Source: Chloroflexota bacterium
GTDB taxonomy: Bacteria; Chloroflexota; Ktedonobacteria; Ktedonobacterales; JADMIN01
NCBI GenBank assembly: GCA_021323855.1
Contig: JAJPKE010000013.1
Location: 1 to 64,000 of the forward strand
Direction: 5' to 3'
DNA: 64,000 bases
In this document: piece after piece, positions 51,294-60,141 of the stretch
How positions within the stretch are numbered: the first letter of the stretch is position 1
How the letters are laid out: each line of letters opens with the position of its first letter
The notes under the pieces: generated by a model
What the model saw: the letters and a program-made list of their open reading frames with translations, nothing else
Told to the model about the DNA's origin: nothing
The model's database searches: none
Position numbers and translations under genes: made by a program

Positions 51294-51824
51294 CTATTGC
51301 CGAAGAATTACGTCAATGATGAATGCCAATGTTTTCTGCCACCAGGGCTGGTAATCACGGAATGCTTCCAGGCCATGCAGTGATCGCACAATCTCCGGAT
51401 GCTTCAAGATATACACCAATCGCTTCAGGGTATCTTCGTACCGATTCACTTCGCGGAAATCTGCATAATGAAACTGTTCGAGGTCCGCATGAATCTTGGG
51501 GAGGCACCCCAAATCTGGCGTCAACATCAAGGGAATAATAATGCGGCTAGCGTCCTTTCGCCTCAGTTCAATCGCCCGTTTCGCCTCGTCGCGCACCCAT
51601 TGTGAGGCCGCCGAGTACCGCGAAACGGCAATCAGGAATATTGGACTCTGCTCTAACGCCTTCCATAGTTGAGGAGACCAGACTCCGCCCATTGGATTGT
51701 TCGGCGCAAAATAAATGACCTGCGATGCGTTCCCCAGATGAAGCCGTTTGATCAAATCTCGATAAAGTCGGCTACAAAATGCCTCGTCTTCCTGGCTGTA
51801 CGAAAGAAACATGCGCTCAACCAT
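51294..51824 (-). CDS. TIR-domain protein
   Basis: 176 residues from the ATG at 51824 (GAGGAGG upstream). RMFLSYSQEDEAFCSRLYRD is the box-1 start of a TIR fold. Box 2 is around VSRYSAASQWVRDEAKRAIE, with Trp and the Glu in WVRDEA in the place of the catalytic Glu of TIR NADases. The 3' part (KLIPL-like RIIIPLMLTPDLGCLP, then YEDTLKRLVYILKHPE) completes the fold. A C-terminal hydrophobic stretch (WWQKTLAFIIDVIL) may contact the membrane. TIR proteins act in signalling or in anti-phage NAD degradation; which applies is not known. Confidence 0.8.
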   Translation of the reverse strand: MVERMFLSYSQEDEAFCSRLYRDLIKRLHLGNASQVIYFAPNNPMGGVWSPQLWKALEQSPIFLIAVSRYSAASQWVRDEAKRAIELRRKDASRIIIPLMLTPDLGCLPKIHADLEQFHYADFREVNRYEDTLKRLVYILKHPEIVRSLHGLEAFRDYQPWWQKTLAFIIDVILRQ

Positions 51825-51842
51825 AAGCTGCCTCCTCACCAT

Positions 51843-52204
51843 CTGCCATGCACCTACAAAGTGCCAGCATTTCGGCGTTCATGGGCACATCGTGAGTACC
51901 CGGCGAGTACGTTGGGCTTCGGTGGTCCGCGCTCTCTTGGTGAGGTATGCCTTCAGGGTTCAAGGAGATCGCGGGTATACATGCTGGCGAACTGTCTGTT
52001 GCATTCGTAAGCTCAGGAAATGCGATGGATGCAGAAAACCGGATGAAACAGATGGGCCAGATGGAACAATAAAATCAATACAAGCGAAAACACTAGAACA
52101 ACTATCAACTACTGTATGGCTATCAATTTACCAGATAAGGCGTCAGAATGCAAGGGAGGGCGGATGTTGACAGGAAAAATGTCATGGCCAAAACTCTGGC
52201 TAGC
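51843..52204. other. Noncoding region
   Basis: About 360 bases with short frames only and no clear signal or structure. Confidence 0.5.
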
Positions 52205-53017
52205 TTACTCCGCTTCCCACAGCGCCGTGCTATCCCATGCCGGCCCGACGCCCGGCGGCGCCACCTGGATGCGCGCATGCCCCAACCCGCGCAGGCGCAG
52301 ATACTCCCGCACCTGCGTCCGTGCCAGGTCCGGCGTGTTGTTCGTGCGGCTCAGGTGCGCCAGCCAGACCCAGCGCGGCCCGTCGTCCAGCGCGCTCACC
52401 AGCGCCTCGCCCGTCTGCTCATTCGAGAGGTGTCCTGTTGCGCTGAGGATGCGCCGTTTGAGGTGCATGGGATACGGACCGGAGAGCAGCCGCGCCTTGT
52501 CATGGTTCGCCTCGACCACCAGCAGATGCGCCTCCCGCATCGCTTCGATCATCGGCTGCTGCGCCTCGCCGGTATCCGTCACCACGCACACCTGCCACGC
52601 GCCACCAGTAACGAGGTAGCCGCATGGCGCCACAGCATCGTGTGAAATCGCAAAGCTGCGCACCTGCAACGTCTCCACCTGCGTTTCCTTGCCCACCGCC
52701 AGTTCCACCTGCTCGATGGTGGTAACGCTTCTGTTGCCGTAGAGCGCGGCCTGCGTGAGAACCACTTTGAGCGTGCGCGGATCGGAGACCAGTGGAATGC
52801 CGTGCTGCGACGCGAACGCCGCCGCGCCGCTGGCATGGTCGGAGTGTTCGTGCGTCAGCAGGATCGCGCGCACCGCCTCCGGCTGGATGCCCGCCTGGCG
52901 CAGCCGGCTCACCAGCGTGCGCAGCGGAAATCCTGCGTCCACCAGCACCACCGTCTGCCCGGACTGGACCGCCACGGCGTTGCCGCTGCTGCCGCTGCCC
53001 AACGATACGACACGCAC
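52205..53017 (-). CDS. Metallo-beta-lactamase-fold hydrolase, WalJ/YycJ-like
   Basis: 270 residues. The start RVVSLGSGSSGNAVAVQSGQ then TVVLVDAGFPLRTLVSRL is the WalJ hallmark (GSGSSGN). The metal motif is AILLTHEHSDHASGA (HxHxDH), followed by later metal ligands in FAISHDAVAPCGYLV, VCVVTDTGEAQ and ATGHLSNEQTGEAL. Family members act as 5'-to-3' exonucleases or in cell-wall-related control, and this one has the normal length. GTG start with GAGGTGG. Followed by no related gene. Confidence 0.88.
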   Translation of the reverse strand: MRVVSLGSGSSGNAVAVQSGQTVVLVDAGFPLRTLVSRLRQAGIQPEAVRAILLTHEHSDHASGAAAFASQHGIPLVSDPRTLKVVLTQAALYGNRSVTTIEQVELAVGKETQVETLQVRSFAISHDAVAPCGYLVTGGAWQVCVVTDTGEAQQPMIEAMREAHLLVVEANHDKARLLSGPYPMHLKRRILSATGHLSNEQTGEALVSALDDGPRWVWLAHLSRTNNTPDLARTQVREYLRLRGLGHARIQVAPPGVGPAWDSTALWEAE

Positions 53018-53156
53018 ACGCCACCTCGATTATCACTGAGCCTAGATGTGGAACATGCGTTTATCCTACCGCTGGCAGCCGCAGAATGCAAACCACTGTC
53101 CCACTTTCGTCTACAGCGTCGTATTCGCGTATTCGCTGGCGCGCTAGTTCGCTAGC

Positions 53157-54389
53157 TTACGGCTGGCGTGGGGCATGCTGCACCGGCTGCGCTGAAGCCG
53201 GTGGGGTGGCCGGTGGATAACCAGCGGGCGCTGCACTGCCGCGCATTGGCATTGGCATCGGCTGCGGCATCAGGTAGACGGTGGGAGCCGCTGGCCTGAA
53301 GCCGCGCAACACCAATGAGAGGTAGGCTGGCAACGCTTGCGTCAGCGGCACGATAGGCGCGCCGAGGCGTCTCCCCCGCTGGCGCGCGTCATAGAAGAAG
53401 AAGCTGAGCAGCAGCAGGCCCAACGGTCCGATGATGAACGTCACCACCACCGGCAGTGTCACCACGCCGAGGTCCAGCATCGGGCCGAAGCCGATATTCA
53501 GCGTGCCATCCCAGAGACCGTGGAGCGTGACGGCCAGGCCCCAGGCGACCAGTGTGTTGACGTTCAGCACCGCCCGCAACGGCTCGTGTTCGCGCATGCG
53601 GCGACCATTACGCCAGATGGCCGCGCCGACCAGCGCCGTCCAGCAGACATGGCCGAACGCCGCGAGCGCCATGCGGTCCGCGAGATTATGATTGGCGTTC
53701 AAGAGCGCGACATTGGCGTTGCCGTTGCTTTGCAGCAAGGATTGCAGCCAGGTGACGAAGCCATAGCCCATCGTCTCCATGATGGCAAAGCCCGCGCCCA
53801 CCGCCGACCCGATCACCAGGCCGTGCAGACGATGTGGCAGGCGCAGGCGCAGCCCGGGCGCGAGCGCAAAGAGCGCGACGACCGCAGCCTTCGCAGTCTC
53901 TTCGGCAATGCCGGCGCCGAATCCATCCTGAAAGCTGCTCCCTGGCGCCAGCACCGTATCGAGAAACGAGCCTGCGGGAAGGGCAAGCACGGCTCCTCCG
54001 GCCAGCGCCAGACCGATGAGCGGCAGCGGCACGCGCGGCTGTCCGCAGTGTTCTAGGCAGAACAGCACAAACGCCAGCGGAACAGTGGCAGCAGCCAGGA
54101 AGAGAATCGCCGGTACGCTGAGCAGTCCAGCGTGATCGGGCAGGATCATAGCTGCAATGATCCACGCGGCAATGCCGCCAAGCCCCAGTTTCCACCAATA
54201 CAACGGCTTTTGGCGGCCAATCCAGACGGTGAATCGAGATGGTTGCCGTAGCGGCGGCGGTGGGACGACGCCATAGCTATACTGCGGCGGCATCACTGGT
54301 CTCGCCGGTATAGCTGGTTGCGCAGGGTTGGACGGCTGAATGGGAACCCGAACGGCTGATCTGGCGGCGGGTGTAGGCTTGGGATTCAT
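53157..54389 (-). CDS. PrsW-type intramembrane glutamic protease
   Basis: 410 residues. After an 80-residue Pro/Ala-rich cytoplasmic start, about eight helices follow. The catalytic Glu pair is in GAGIAEETAKAAVVAL (E-E-x-x-K), the second motif is AVGAGFAIMETMGYGF (F-x-x-x-E), and histidines follow in RMALAAFGHVCWTALVG and VTLHGLWDGTLN. These are the motifs of the PrsW/abortive-infection CAAX-protease relatives. In Bacillus, PrsW starts regulated cleavage of anti-sigma RsiW. Here a role in releasing the propeller anti-sigma factors is only a suggestion. GAGGAG precedes the ATG. Last residues are Pro-rich. Confidence 0.85.
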   Translation of the reverse strand: MNPKPTPAARSAVRVPIQPSNPAQPAIPARPVMPPQYSYGVVPPPPLRQPSRFTVWIGRQKPLYWWKLGLGGIAAWIIAAMILPDHAGLLSVPAILFLAAATVPLAFVLFCLEHCGQPRVPLPLIGLALAGGAVLALPAGSFLDTVLAPGSSFQDGFGAGIAEETAKAAVVALFALAPGLRLRLPHRLHGLVIGSAVGAGFAIMETMGYGFVTWLQSLLQSNGNANVALLNANHNLADRMALAAFGHVCWTALVGAAIWRNGRRMREHEPLRAVLNVNTLVAWGLAVTLHGLWDGTLNIGFGPMLDLGVVTLPVVVTFIIGPLGLLLLSFFFYDARQRGRRLGAPIVPLTQALPAYLSLVLRGFRPAAPTVYLMPQPMPMPMRGSAAPAGYPPATPPASAQPVQHAPRQP

Positions 54390-54536
54390 GGCAAGACTCC
54401 TCGGAAGGAACGCAACAGTATCTATGGTGTCCGATAAAGCTGGTGAAGCTGAATATAGTGCCGGTCGGCGCGCGGCACTGCGTTAATAGAGCGGCAGGAG
54501 CCGCGCGCCCGGACGCGCTACAAGGGATACGCAGGT

Positions 54537-55217
54537 TCAGCCGCCTAGCTGCTGGCAGACGTTGGTGAAATCGCTCTGGCTGCCGGGCGCCAGTTGCCCC
54601 TGATCGTTCTCACCGGAACTCTGCGCCTGGAAGGTGATATCGCCGTTGGCAACCTGGGCGTTCAGTTGCACCGTCGCGCTGGAGGTGGCCCAGGTCATGT
54701 TCAGCGAGCTGCCATTCACAGTGCCGGTCAGTTGTGCCTCAGTCACCTGGGTGGCGCTGAAACAGACATCGGCGGTGCCCGAAATTTGCGCGCCGTTCTG
54801 CTGCACGTCCAAGAGAACGCCGAAATTGTGCGTGCCAGAGCTGGTGGCCGCCTGTCCGACGCCCACCCAGGTGCCGCTCAATGTCGCGGTGTTAGGCGCG
54901 GGATTCGTGCCTGGGTTTGTGGCAGGATTGCTCACCGGCGCATTGCCATGAATAGGCGCAGGCTGCGACGTGGTGGTGGGAAGATGGCTGCCGAGCCAGC
55001 CACTCTGAAACAGCATATACGCGCCGAGCGCAATGGCGAGCAGCCCAAGAATGATGTGCCAGGGCTGACGTTGCGGCGCGCCATACGGCTGCGCGCTATA
55101 GGCGAACTGCTGCGGCTGGTAGCCAGCGTTCGGATTGCCGAACTGCTGTTGAGCATATGGCCGGTTGCTGATCGGAACAGTGGGTTGGTTCGGGTCTGCG
55201 ATTGGATTCGGAATCAT
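54537..55217 (-). CDS. Membrane-anchored exterior domain protein, unknown function
   Basis: 226 residues. A Gln/Pro/Tyr-rich cytoplasmic N-terminus (1-55) leads to one helix (about 56-74, ILGLLAIALGAYMLFQSGWL), a Pro/Asn/Thr-rich stalk (80-112) and a beta-rich domain (ATLSGTWVGVGQAATSSGTH, then GVLLDVQQNGAQISGTADVC). Repeated G-x-W/G-x-x strands suggest a small barrel or lipocalin-like fold. Two Cys (VCFSATQV and VCQQLGG) may form a disulfide. No family recognised. Good Shine-Dalgarno (CAGGAG). Confidence 0.6.
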   Translation of the reverse strand: MIPNPIADPNQPTVPISNRPYAQQQFGNPNAGYQPQQFAYSAQPYGAPQRQPWHIILGLLAIALGAYMLFQSGWLGSHLPTTTSQPAPIHGNAPVSNPATNPGTNPAPNTATLSGTWVGVGQAATSSGTHNFGVLLDVQQNGAQISGTADVCFSATQVTEAQLTGTVNGSSLNMTWATSSATVQLNAQVANGDITFQAQSSGENDQGQLAPGSQSDFTNVCQQLGG

Positions 55218-55299
55218 GGTCTTGCTCCTGTTGCTCCTTTGCGGGCAATGGGTCTCGTAGATATCGTGGATATCGTTGATGGCCTGTGGCGGTCAATCG

Positions 55300-55725
55300 C
55301 TAATTGGTCCAGCCGCCGGTGCCGGGGTCCCAAACGGGCGAAGGGAGACCAGGGTCGAAGGTGCCGGGATCATACGGTCCGGTCCAGCCGCCAGTTCCAG
55401 GGTCCCACACCGGCGGGGTATAGTTGGGATCGTAGTAGCCAGGACCGTAAGGGCCAGTCCAACCGCCGGTGCCGGGGTCCCAAACGGGCGGAGTGTAATT
55501 GTCGCAATACTCCTGGCCGCTGATCGGGTCGTAGTAGCAATCGCCTGCTACATCGGCGTTTGCGGTCTGTTGCGATGCCGGGCGCTGGACGGCGGCATGC
55601 GTGGCCGTCTGTGTGCGCAGCGTGCTGGTGAGAACGGTCGTCGCCAGCGCCAACAGCACCAGGGTGGCGACGCCGACCACAGAGGCGGCGTGGCGTGTGG
55701 CGAGCAGCTTGATCGTGCGAGTCAT
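55300..55725 (-). CDS. Exported protein with WDPGTGGWT repeats
   Basis: 141 residues. N-terminal signal-like helix (ASVVGVATLVLLALATTVL). After about residue 60 the chain is Tyr/Pro/Gly/Asp-rich and carries three copies of PVWDPGTGGWT, spaced by about 27 and 25 residues, ending with PVWDPGTGGWTN. A DPNYTPP/DPGLPSP spacer precedes each. The DNA of the repeats is also duplicated (GTGCCGGGGTCCCAAACGGG-type blocks). No family recognised. It might bind a partner through the repeats. Start ATG lacks a clear Shine-Dalgarno. Confidence 0.6.
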   Translation of the reverse strand: MTRTIKLLATRHAASVVGVATLVLLALATTVLTSTLRTQTATHAAVQRPASQQTANADVAGDCYYDPISGQEYCDNYTPPVWDPGTGGWTGPYGPGYYDPNYTPPVWDPGTGGWTGPYDPGTFDPGLPSPVWDPGTGGWTN

Positions 55726-56041
55726 GGGAAATCTGCCTTTCTTTCTGCTTCATGAATGTCTTCGAGATGCCGTGGTCTCGATCTGTCACCAGTGTGCCTG
55801 GAATCGCGTCATCACACCACGAACAACCCACACCATCACCCACACATTCGCCTACACCATTGCCCTTGCCCTTACCAGCCCTTGCCTGCCCTGACGCCAT
55901 CCAATGCTCCCACAACAAGCTGGTGGTAAATACAGTTTGTCGCTCTTCTGGCGATGTGCTATCCTGCCTCCAATGCCATCTGTTGCTGTCTGTGCGTGAT
56001 CTATCCTAAATCGCCAGTTTGCTGCCGAATGGACCTATGCT
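55726..56041. other. Divergent noncoding region
   Basis: Between the repeat protein and the XRE/NB-ARC regulator. Only short frames and no obvious dyad or promoter. Confidence 0.4.
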
Positions 56042-58531
56042 ATGCCCACCAGCGAGACAACCGCTTTTGCCGACGTGCTGCGCCGCTTTCGCCGCCTTGC
56101 TGGGCTGACACAGGAAGAACTGGCTGAGCGCGCCGGGCTGAGCACGCGCGCCATCAGCGACCTGGAACGCGGCGTCAAGCTCACCCCGCGCCGCGACACC
56201 GTTGCGTTGCTGGCGGAGGCGCTGGCGCTGGCCGGTGAGGACCGCGCCAGCTTCGCCGCCGCTGCCCGTGGTGCCCGCGTGGCCGCTGTCCATTCCGCTC
56301 CCGCCGCAACGCCCGAAAAAACGCCTCCGGCGGATACAGCGGAGCCAGCGACCTCACCTGTGGCGCGCCAGCCCGCTTACCCGCTCGTAGGCAATCTGCC
56401 ATCCCCGCTGACCTCACTTATTGGCCGCGAGCGCGAAGTGGCCGAGGCAACCCGCTTGCTCACGGCAAGCAAGAAACGTCTGCTCACGCTCACTGGCCCG
56501 GCAGGCGTGGGCAAGACGCGCCTGTCGCTGCACGTTGCTGAGCTGCTTTCTCCGCTATTCCCGGATGGCGCCTGGTTTGTTCCGCTGGCGGCGGTGAGCG
56601 ATCCTGCGCTGGTGCTGCCAGCAATTGCCCAGGTGTTCGGATTGCGCGAGGACGGCAGTCAACCCGCTGGACAACTGGTGCGCGAGCATCTACGCGAGAA
56701 ACGCTTGCTGCTTTGCCTGGATAATTTCGAGCAGGTGGTGGCTGCTGCCTCCGACGTGGCAGCGTTGTTGGTCGCGTGTCCTGGTGTCGAGGCGCTGGTG
56801 ACGAGCCGGGCGACGCTCCGGGTGCGCGGCGAGCAGGAATTGCGTGTGGGTCCGCTGGCGTTGCCGGAGCCGGGACATGCCCAATCGCCCGACGAATTGC
56901 TGCGTTCGCCAGCGGTTGCGCTCTTCGTCGAGCGGGCACGCGAGGCGCAGTTGGAGTTCACGCTGACGGCGACCACCGCGCAGCCGGTCGCTGAGATCTG
57001 CGCGCTGCTGGACGGTTTGCCGCTGGCCATCGAACTGGCCGCCGCACGGGTCGAACTGCTCACGCCGCAGGAATTGCTGGCGCGGCTGTCGAGCCGGCTC
57101 AACGTGCTGACCGGTGGCCCGCGTGATCTGCCGGAGCGCCAGCAGACGATGCTGCATGCCATCGCCTGGAGCTATGAACTGCTCACCCCGGCGGAGCAAC
57201 AACTTTTCCGGCGTCTGGCGGTGTTTGCCGGCGGATGGACCCTCGCCGCCGCAGAAGCCGTCTGCGCCGCGCCCGTCGCTGGCAGCACCGGCACAACAGG
57301 CGCAACAGCCACAACAGGCGCAATAGATGTACTCGACGGCCTGGGGTCGCTGGTAGATAAGAGCCTGGTGCTGCGTTCTCCAGCAGGCGCAGACGGCGGA
57401 GAGCCGCGCTTTGGGCTGTTACAGGTGGTCCGTGAATACGCGCTGGACCGGCTGGCGGCAAGCGATGAGGGCGCAGAGGCAGAGGCGATGCGCCGTGCGC
57501 ATGCCATGTACTATCTGCATCTGGTTGAGCAGGCAGAACCAGAATTGACGGGACCGGAGGGGCCGTCCTGGTTGGAACGGCTGGAACACGAACATGCGAA
57601 TCTGCGGGCGGCGATTGAATGGTCGCTTGAACATGGCGAGCGCGAAATAGCCCTGCGTCTGGTGGGCGTTCTTTATGTGTTCTGGCTCCAGCGCGGACAC
57701 ATCAGCGAGGGACGGCAATGGATGGATGCAGTGCTGTCCGATAGCAATGCAGCGGCGGCTGGTGAAAACGCTGGAGACGACATCCGCGCGAAGGCGTTCT
57801 ATGGCGCTGCGTTGCTCGCCAAGTTTCAGGGGGATTATGTTGCCGCAGGCGCCTGGCTGGAACAGACCATCGTGCTGGCGCGAGCGGCGGGAGACCGGCG
57901 TATGGAGGCGAAGGCGTTCAATGTCCTGGGCATGGCGGCGCAGGATCAGGGTGATCTCACCGAGGCGGCGGCGCGGCTGGAACAAAGCCTTGCGCTGATG
58001 CGCGAACTCGGCGACCGGCGCGGCATTGCGGTGGCGCTGTCGAACCTGGGCGGCGTGGCGTTCTTCCAGGGCGATATGGAGCGCGCGGCGGCAGCCTATG
58101 GCGAGGCGCTGGCGCGCGACCGCCAGGACGGCGATCAGGTGGGTATCGCCACCGATCTGACCAATCTCTGCGGCGTCGCCAGGAGGCAGGGCGAGCCGGA
58201 CCGCTCGGCCTCGCTCGGACGCGAGGCGCTGGCCCTCTGGCGCGATCTGGGCGATCCGCTCGGCGTGGCAAACACCATCGAGAGTCTGGCGATGACCTTC
58301 GCCACTGCCGGGCGCGGCGAACTGGCGGCGCGCTTACTCGGCGCATCGGCAACCCTGCGCGACACCATCGGCGTTCCCCTCTCGCCAGCAGAACACGACG
58401 ACACCGAGGCGACGATAGCGCCCGCCCGCGCCACGCTGGGTGACGAGTCCTGGTCGGCAGCCTTCGCCTCCGGTCAAACGCTCTCTATGGAGCAGGCCAT
58501 CGAAGAATCTATAGGATCAAAAACACAGTGA
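56042..58531 (+). CDS. XRE-type HTH, NB-ARC ATPase, TPR regulator (STAND family)
   Basis: 829 residues. N-terminal helix-turn-helix (8-70: LRRFRRLAGLTQEELAERAG, LSTRAISDLERGVKLTPRRD). An ATPase follows, with Walker A LTGPAGVGKTRLSLHVAEL and Walker B LLLCLDNFEQVVAAASDVAA, plus the RNBS-like CPGVEALVTSRATLRVRGEQ and GLPLAIELAAARVELLTPQE (GLPLA) blocks. This is a signal-transducing ATPase architecture like AfsR/LuxR-STAND proteins. The C-terminal ~280 residues are TPR-like (QGDLTEAAARLEQSLALMRE). A regulator that switches on ligand binding is expected. Divergent from the repeat protein. Long low-complexity inserts near residue 420 (GSTGTTGATATTGA). Confidence 0.88.
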   Translation: MPTSETTAFADVLRRFRRLAGLTQEELAERAGLSTRAISDLERGVKLTPRRDTVALLAEALALAGEDRASFAAAARGARVAAVHSAPAATPEKTPPADTAEPATSPVARQPAYPLVGNLPSPLTSLIGREREVAEATRLLTASKKRLLTLTGPAGVGKTRLSLHVAELLSPLFPDGAWFVPLAAVSDPALVLPAIAQVFGLREDGSQPAGQLVREHLREKRLLLCLDNFEQVVAAASDVAALLVACPGVEALVTSRATLRVRGEQELRVGPLALPEPGHAQSPDELLRSPAVALFVERAREAQLEFTLTATTAQPVAEICALLDGLPLAIELAAARVELLTPQELLARLSSRLNVLTGGPRDLPERQQTMLHAIAWSYELLTPAEQQLFRRLAVFAGGWTLAAAEAVCAAPVAGSTGTTGATATTGAIDVLDGLGSLVDKSLVLRSPAGADGGEPRFGLLQVVREYALDRLAASDEGAEAEAMRRAHAMYYLHLVEQAEPELTGPEGPSWLERLEHEHANLRAAIEWSLEHGEREIALRLVGVLYVFWLQRGHISEGRQWMDAVLSDSNAAAAGENAGDDIRAKAFYGAALLAKFQGDYVAAGAWLEQTIVLARAAGDRRMEAKAFNVLGMAAQDQGDLTEAAARLEQSLALMRELGDRRGIAVALSNLGGVAFFQGDMERAAAAYGEALARDRQDGDQVGIATDLTNLCGVARRQGEPDRSASLGREALALWRDLGDPLGVANTIESLAMTFATAGRGELAARLLGASATLRDTIGVPLSPAEHDDTEATIAPARATLGDESWSAAFASGQTLSMEQAIEESIGSKTQ

Positions 58532-58547
58532 ACGCCTCGCATCGAGT

Positions 58548-58632
58548 CACCCCTCTCCTATGGGAGAGGGGCCGGGGGTGAGGTCTCGTCTGCCTCCCCT
58601 CTCCCGCGCACGGGGGAGGGGTCGGGGGTGGG
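58548..58632. repeat. Two adjacent family A hairpin repeats
   Basis: One copy at 58548-58583 and a second at 58593-58632, both with the GGGGAGGGG core and GTGAGG or GTGGG tails. They lie at the convergent ends of two genes and overlap the amidohydrolase C-terminal codons. Confidence 0.8.
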
Positions 58633-59475
58633 AGCCTCCATTCCCAAGAACCTTGCCGCATTCCCACCCAGCGCCAGCGCCAATTCGCGCTCATCCAGGC
58701 CAGAGTCGCGGGCGTAGTCCAGCATGCGCCGCTGGCTAATCAGCGGATAATCGCTGCCGAAGAGGATTTTTTCAGGGCCAGCGATGCGCGCGACCGTTGG
58801 AAATATCGCTGACCGGTAGAGATAGAGCGAGGCCGCCGAATCATACCAGACGTTCGCTGCCGCAGCCTGCACCTCCGGCATCAACTCGTAAAAAGGGAAA
58901 CCGCCGCCCCAGTGCGCCGCCACCACGCGCAACGCTGGAAACGCCTGGATGAACGCCTGTAGCTCCGGCGGCGTCACATCGCCCTTGCCCTGATAGAGAT
59001 GCCCCACCGGCTCGCTGGCGTGCGTCAGCGCGAACAGCCCTAATTGCTGCGCTGCCTCCACCAGCGGCGCCAGCAGCGCCGTATCGCTGAGGCGATAGCC
59101 CTGCCCATGTGGCATGAGTTCACCAAAGCCAGGCATGCCAGCCTGTGCGCAGCGTTCCAGTTCCGCCAGCGCCCGCGCGCCCGCCAGCGGCTGCACCGAC
59201 GCCAGCCCGATGATGCGCCCCGGATGGTCGCGCATCGCCTGGATCACATAACTGTTGCATTCCTCCGCCAGCCCTGGATCACGCCAGCCGAAGGGAAACG
59301 TCACTGACACATCCACGCCGTCGCGCTCCATCGAGGCCAGCAGATCGTCCACCGTCGCCATCTTCGCTTTGGGGTTGCCATAGAGTTCTTCCAGCCAGGC
59401 ATCGCGGCTGATGAACTCCTCGCGGCGCGCGATAACCTCCGGCGGAAAGACATGCGTATGGAAATCAACGATCAT
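58558..59475 (-). CDS. Amidohydrolase (amidohydrolase-2 type)
   Basis: 305 residues. Metal-binding HxH is at the N-terminus: MIVDFHTHVFPPE. Further ligands appear in FALTHASEP (His), RVVAAHWGGGFPF (His) and KILFGSDYPLISQRRML (Asp, in the GSDYP motif). The barrel is of usual size to about residue 278. The last 27 residues are Pro/Arg/Gly-rich and are coded by the overlapping family A repeats, so the ancestral end probably lay near FLGME. The substrate is unknown; relatives are decarboxylases and hydrolases of aromatic or cyclic amides. ATG start at 59475. Confidence 0.8.
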   Translation of the reverse strand: MIVDFHTHVFPPEVIARREEFISRDAWLEELYGNPKAKMATVDDLLASMERDGVDVSVTFPFGWRDPGLAEECNSYVIQAMRDHPGRIIGLASVQPLAGARALAELERCAQAGMPGFGELMPHGQGYRLSDTALLAPLVEAAQQLGLFALTHASEPVGHLYQGKGDVTPPELQAFIQAFPALRVVAAHWGGGFPFYELMPEVQAAAANVWYDSAASLYLYRSAIFPTVARIAGPEKILFGSDYPLISQRRMLDYARDSGLDERELALALGGNAARFLGMEAPTPDPSPVRGRGEADETSPPAPLP

Positions 59476-59710
59476 CGCGCAACCCTCTTGCTAATATAGA
59501 AAATATGTTCTAAAATCAAAGGCGGGCATCTTGCTCCAGCTTGGCGAACGTCATAATGTTCGGCATATGGCAACTATACAACCGGCGATAGACAACGCAG
59601 CCGGTGCCGCTGGCATATCAAACGATCAGATGTGTCAGCAAACATGATACGCGATTGCGCCGCCGCAAACAAAAAATGAAATTGCGGCAAAAATGGCAAT
59701 GCCTGCTCCA

Positions 59711-59766
59711 AGTCCGCGCAGGTGGACTTCGTGGCTAGCGGCCATCCAGTCGCGGGTTCACCCGCC
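59711..59766 (-). repeat. Family B repeat, single arm, inverted
   Basis: Contains AAGTCCGC, the hairpin GTCCGCGCAGGTGGAC, GGCCATCCAG and the GCGGGTTCACCCGC end, all as the reverse complement of the other family B arms. Confidence 0.65.
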
Positions 59767-59803
59767 TCGTTGCGTGCGCCGGCAATTCATTGCCGCGCTC
59801 TGG

Positions 59804-59843
59804 CACCCCTCTCCCGCGCACGGGGGAGGGGCCGGGGGTGGGG
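59804..59843. repeat. Family A hairpin repeat
   Basis: CACCCCTCTCCCGCGCACGG and GGGAGGGGCCGGGGGTGGGG arms. Almost identical to the copy at 58593. Confidence 0.75.
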
Positions 59844-60102
59844 GAACCTGAAAAAATTCTTACCTGAGCGCGAGGGGAGCATATGGTATACTTTGTCCCG
59901 AACCGTAGCCCGCTTAGCGTAAGGGCGTTGGAAGACCTGCTGGACGTAGCTTGAGCGACGCTTGTGCCAGTACGCAGGCATCCTATTCCCAGGTGCGGTA
60001 CAATGGAGGGAGATGTGTTCTCCTTCCGGCGGCTGCAACCGGCAACGTGCAGAGCGGCAGTCGTGAGGCGCAGGACGTGTTCGGGTCCGCTGTACACTTC
60101 TG

Positions 60103-60141
60103 CCTCCCCTCTCTCCGCAGGGAGAGGGGCCGGGGGTGAGG
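60103..60141. repeat. Family A hairpin repeat
   Basis: CCTCCCCTCTCTCC and GGAGAGGGGCCGGGGGTGAG arms, about 40 bases upstream of the small gene at 60181. Confidence 0.75.

Noticed and set aside
51669..52010. Plus-strand frame across the TIR gene start
   Set aside because: Antisense to the TIR gene, no features.
59722..59922. Short frame in the repeat-rich interval
   Set aside because: Coded by family A and B repeats, not a gene.
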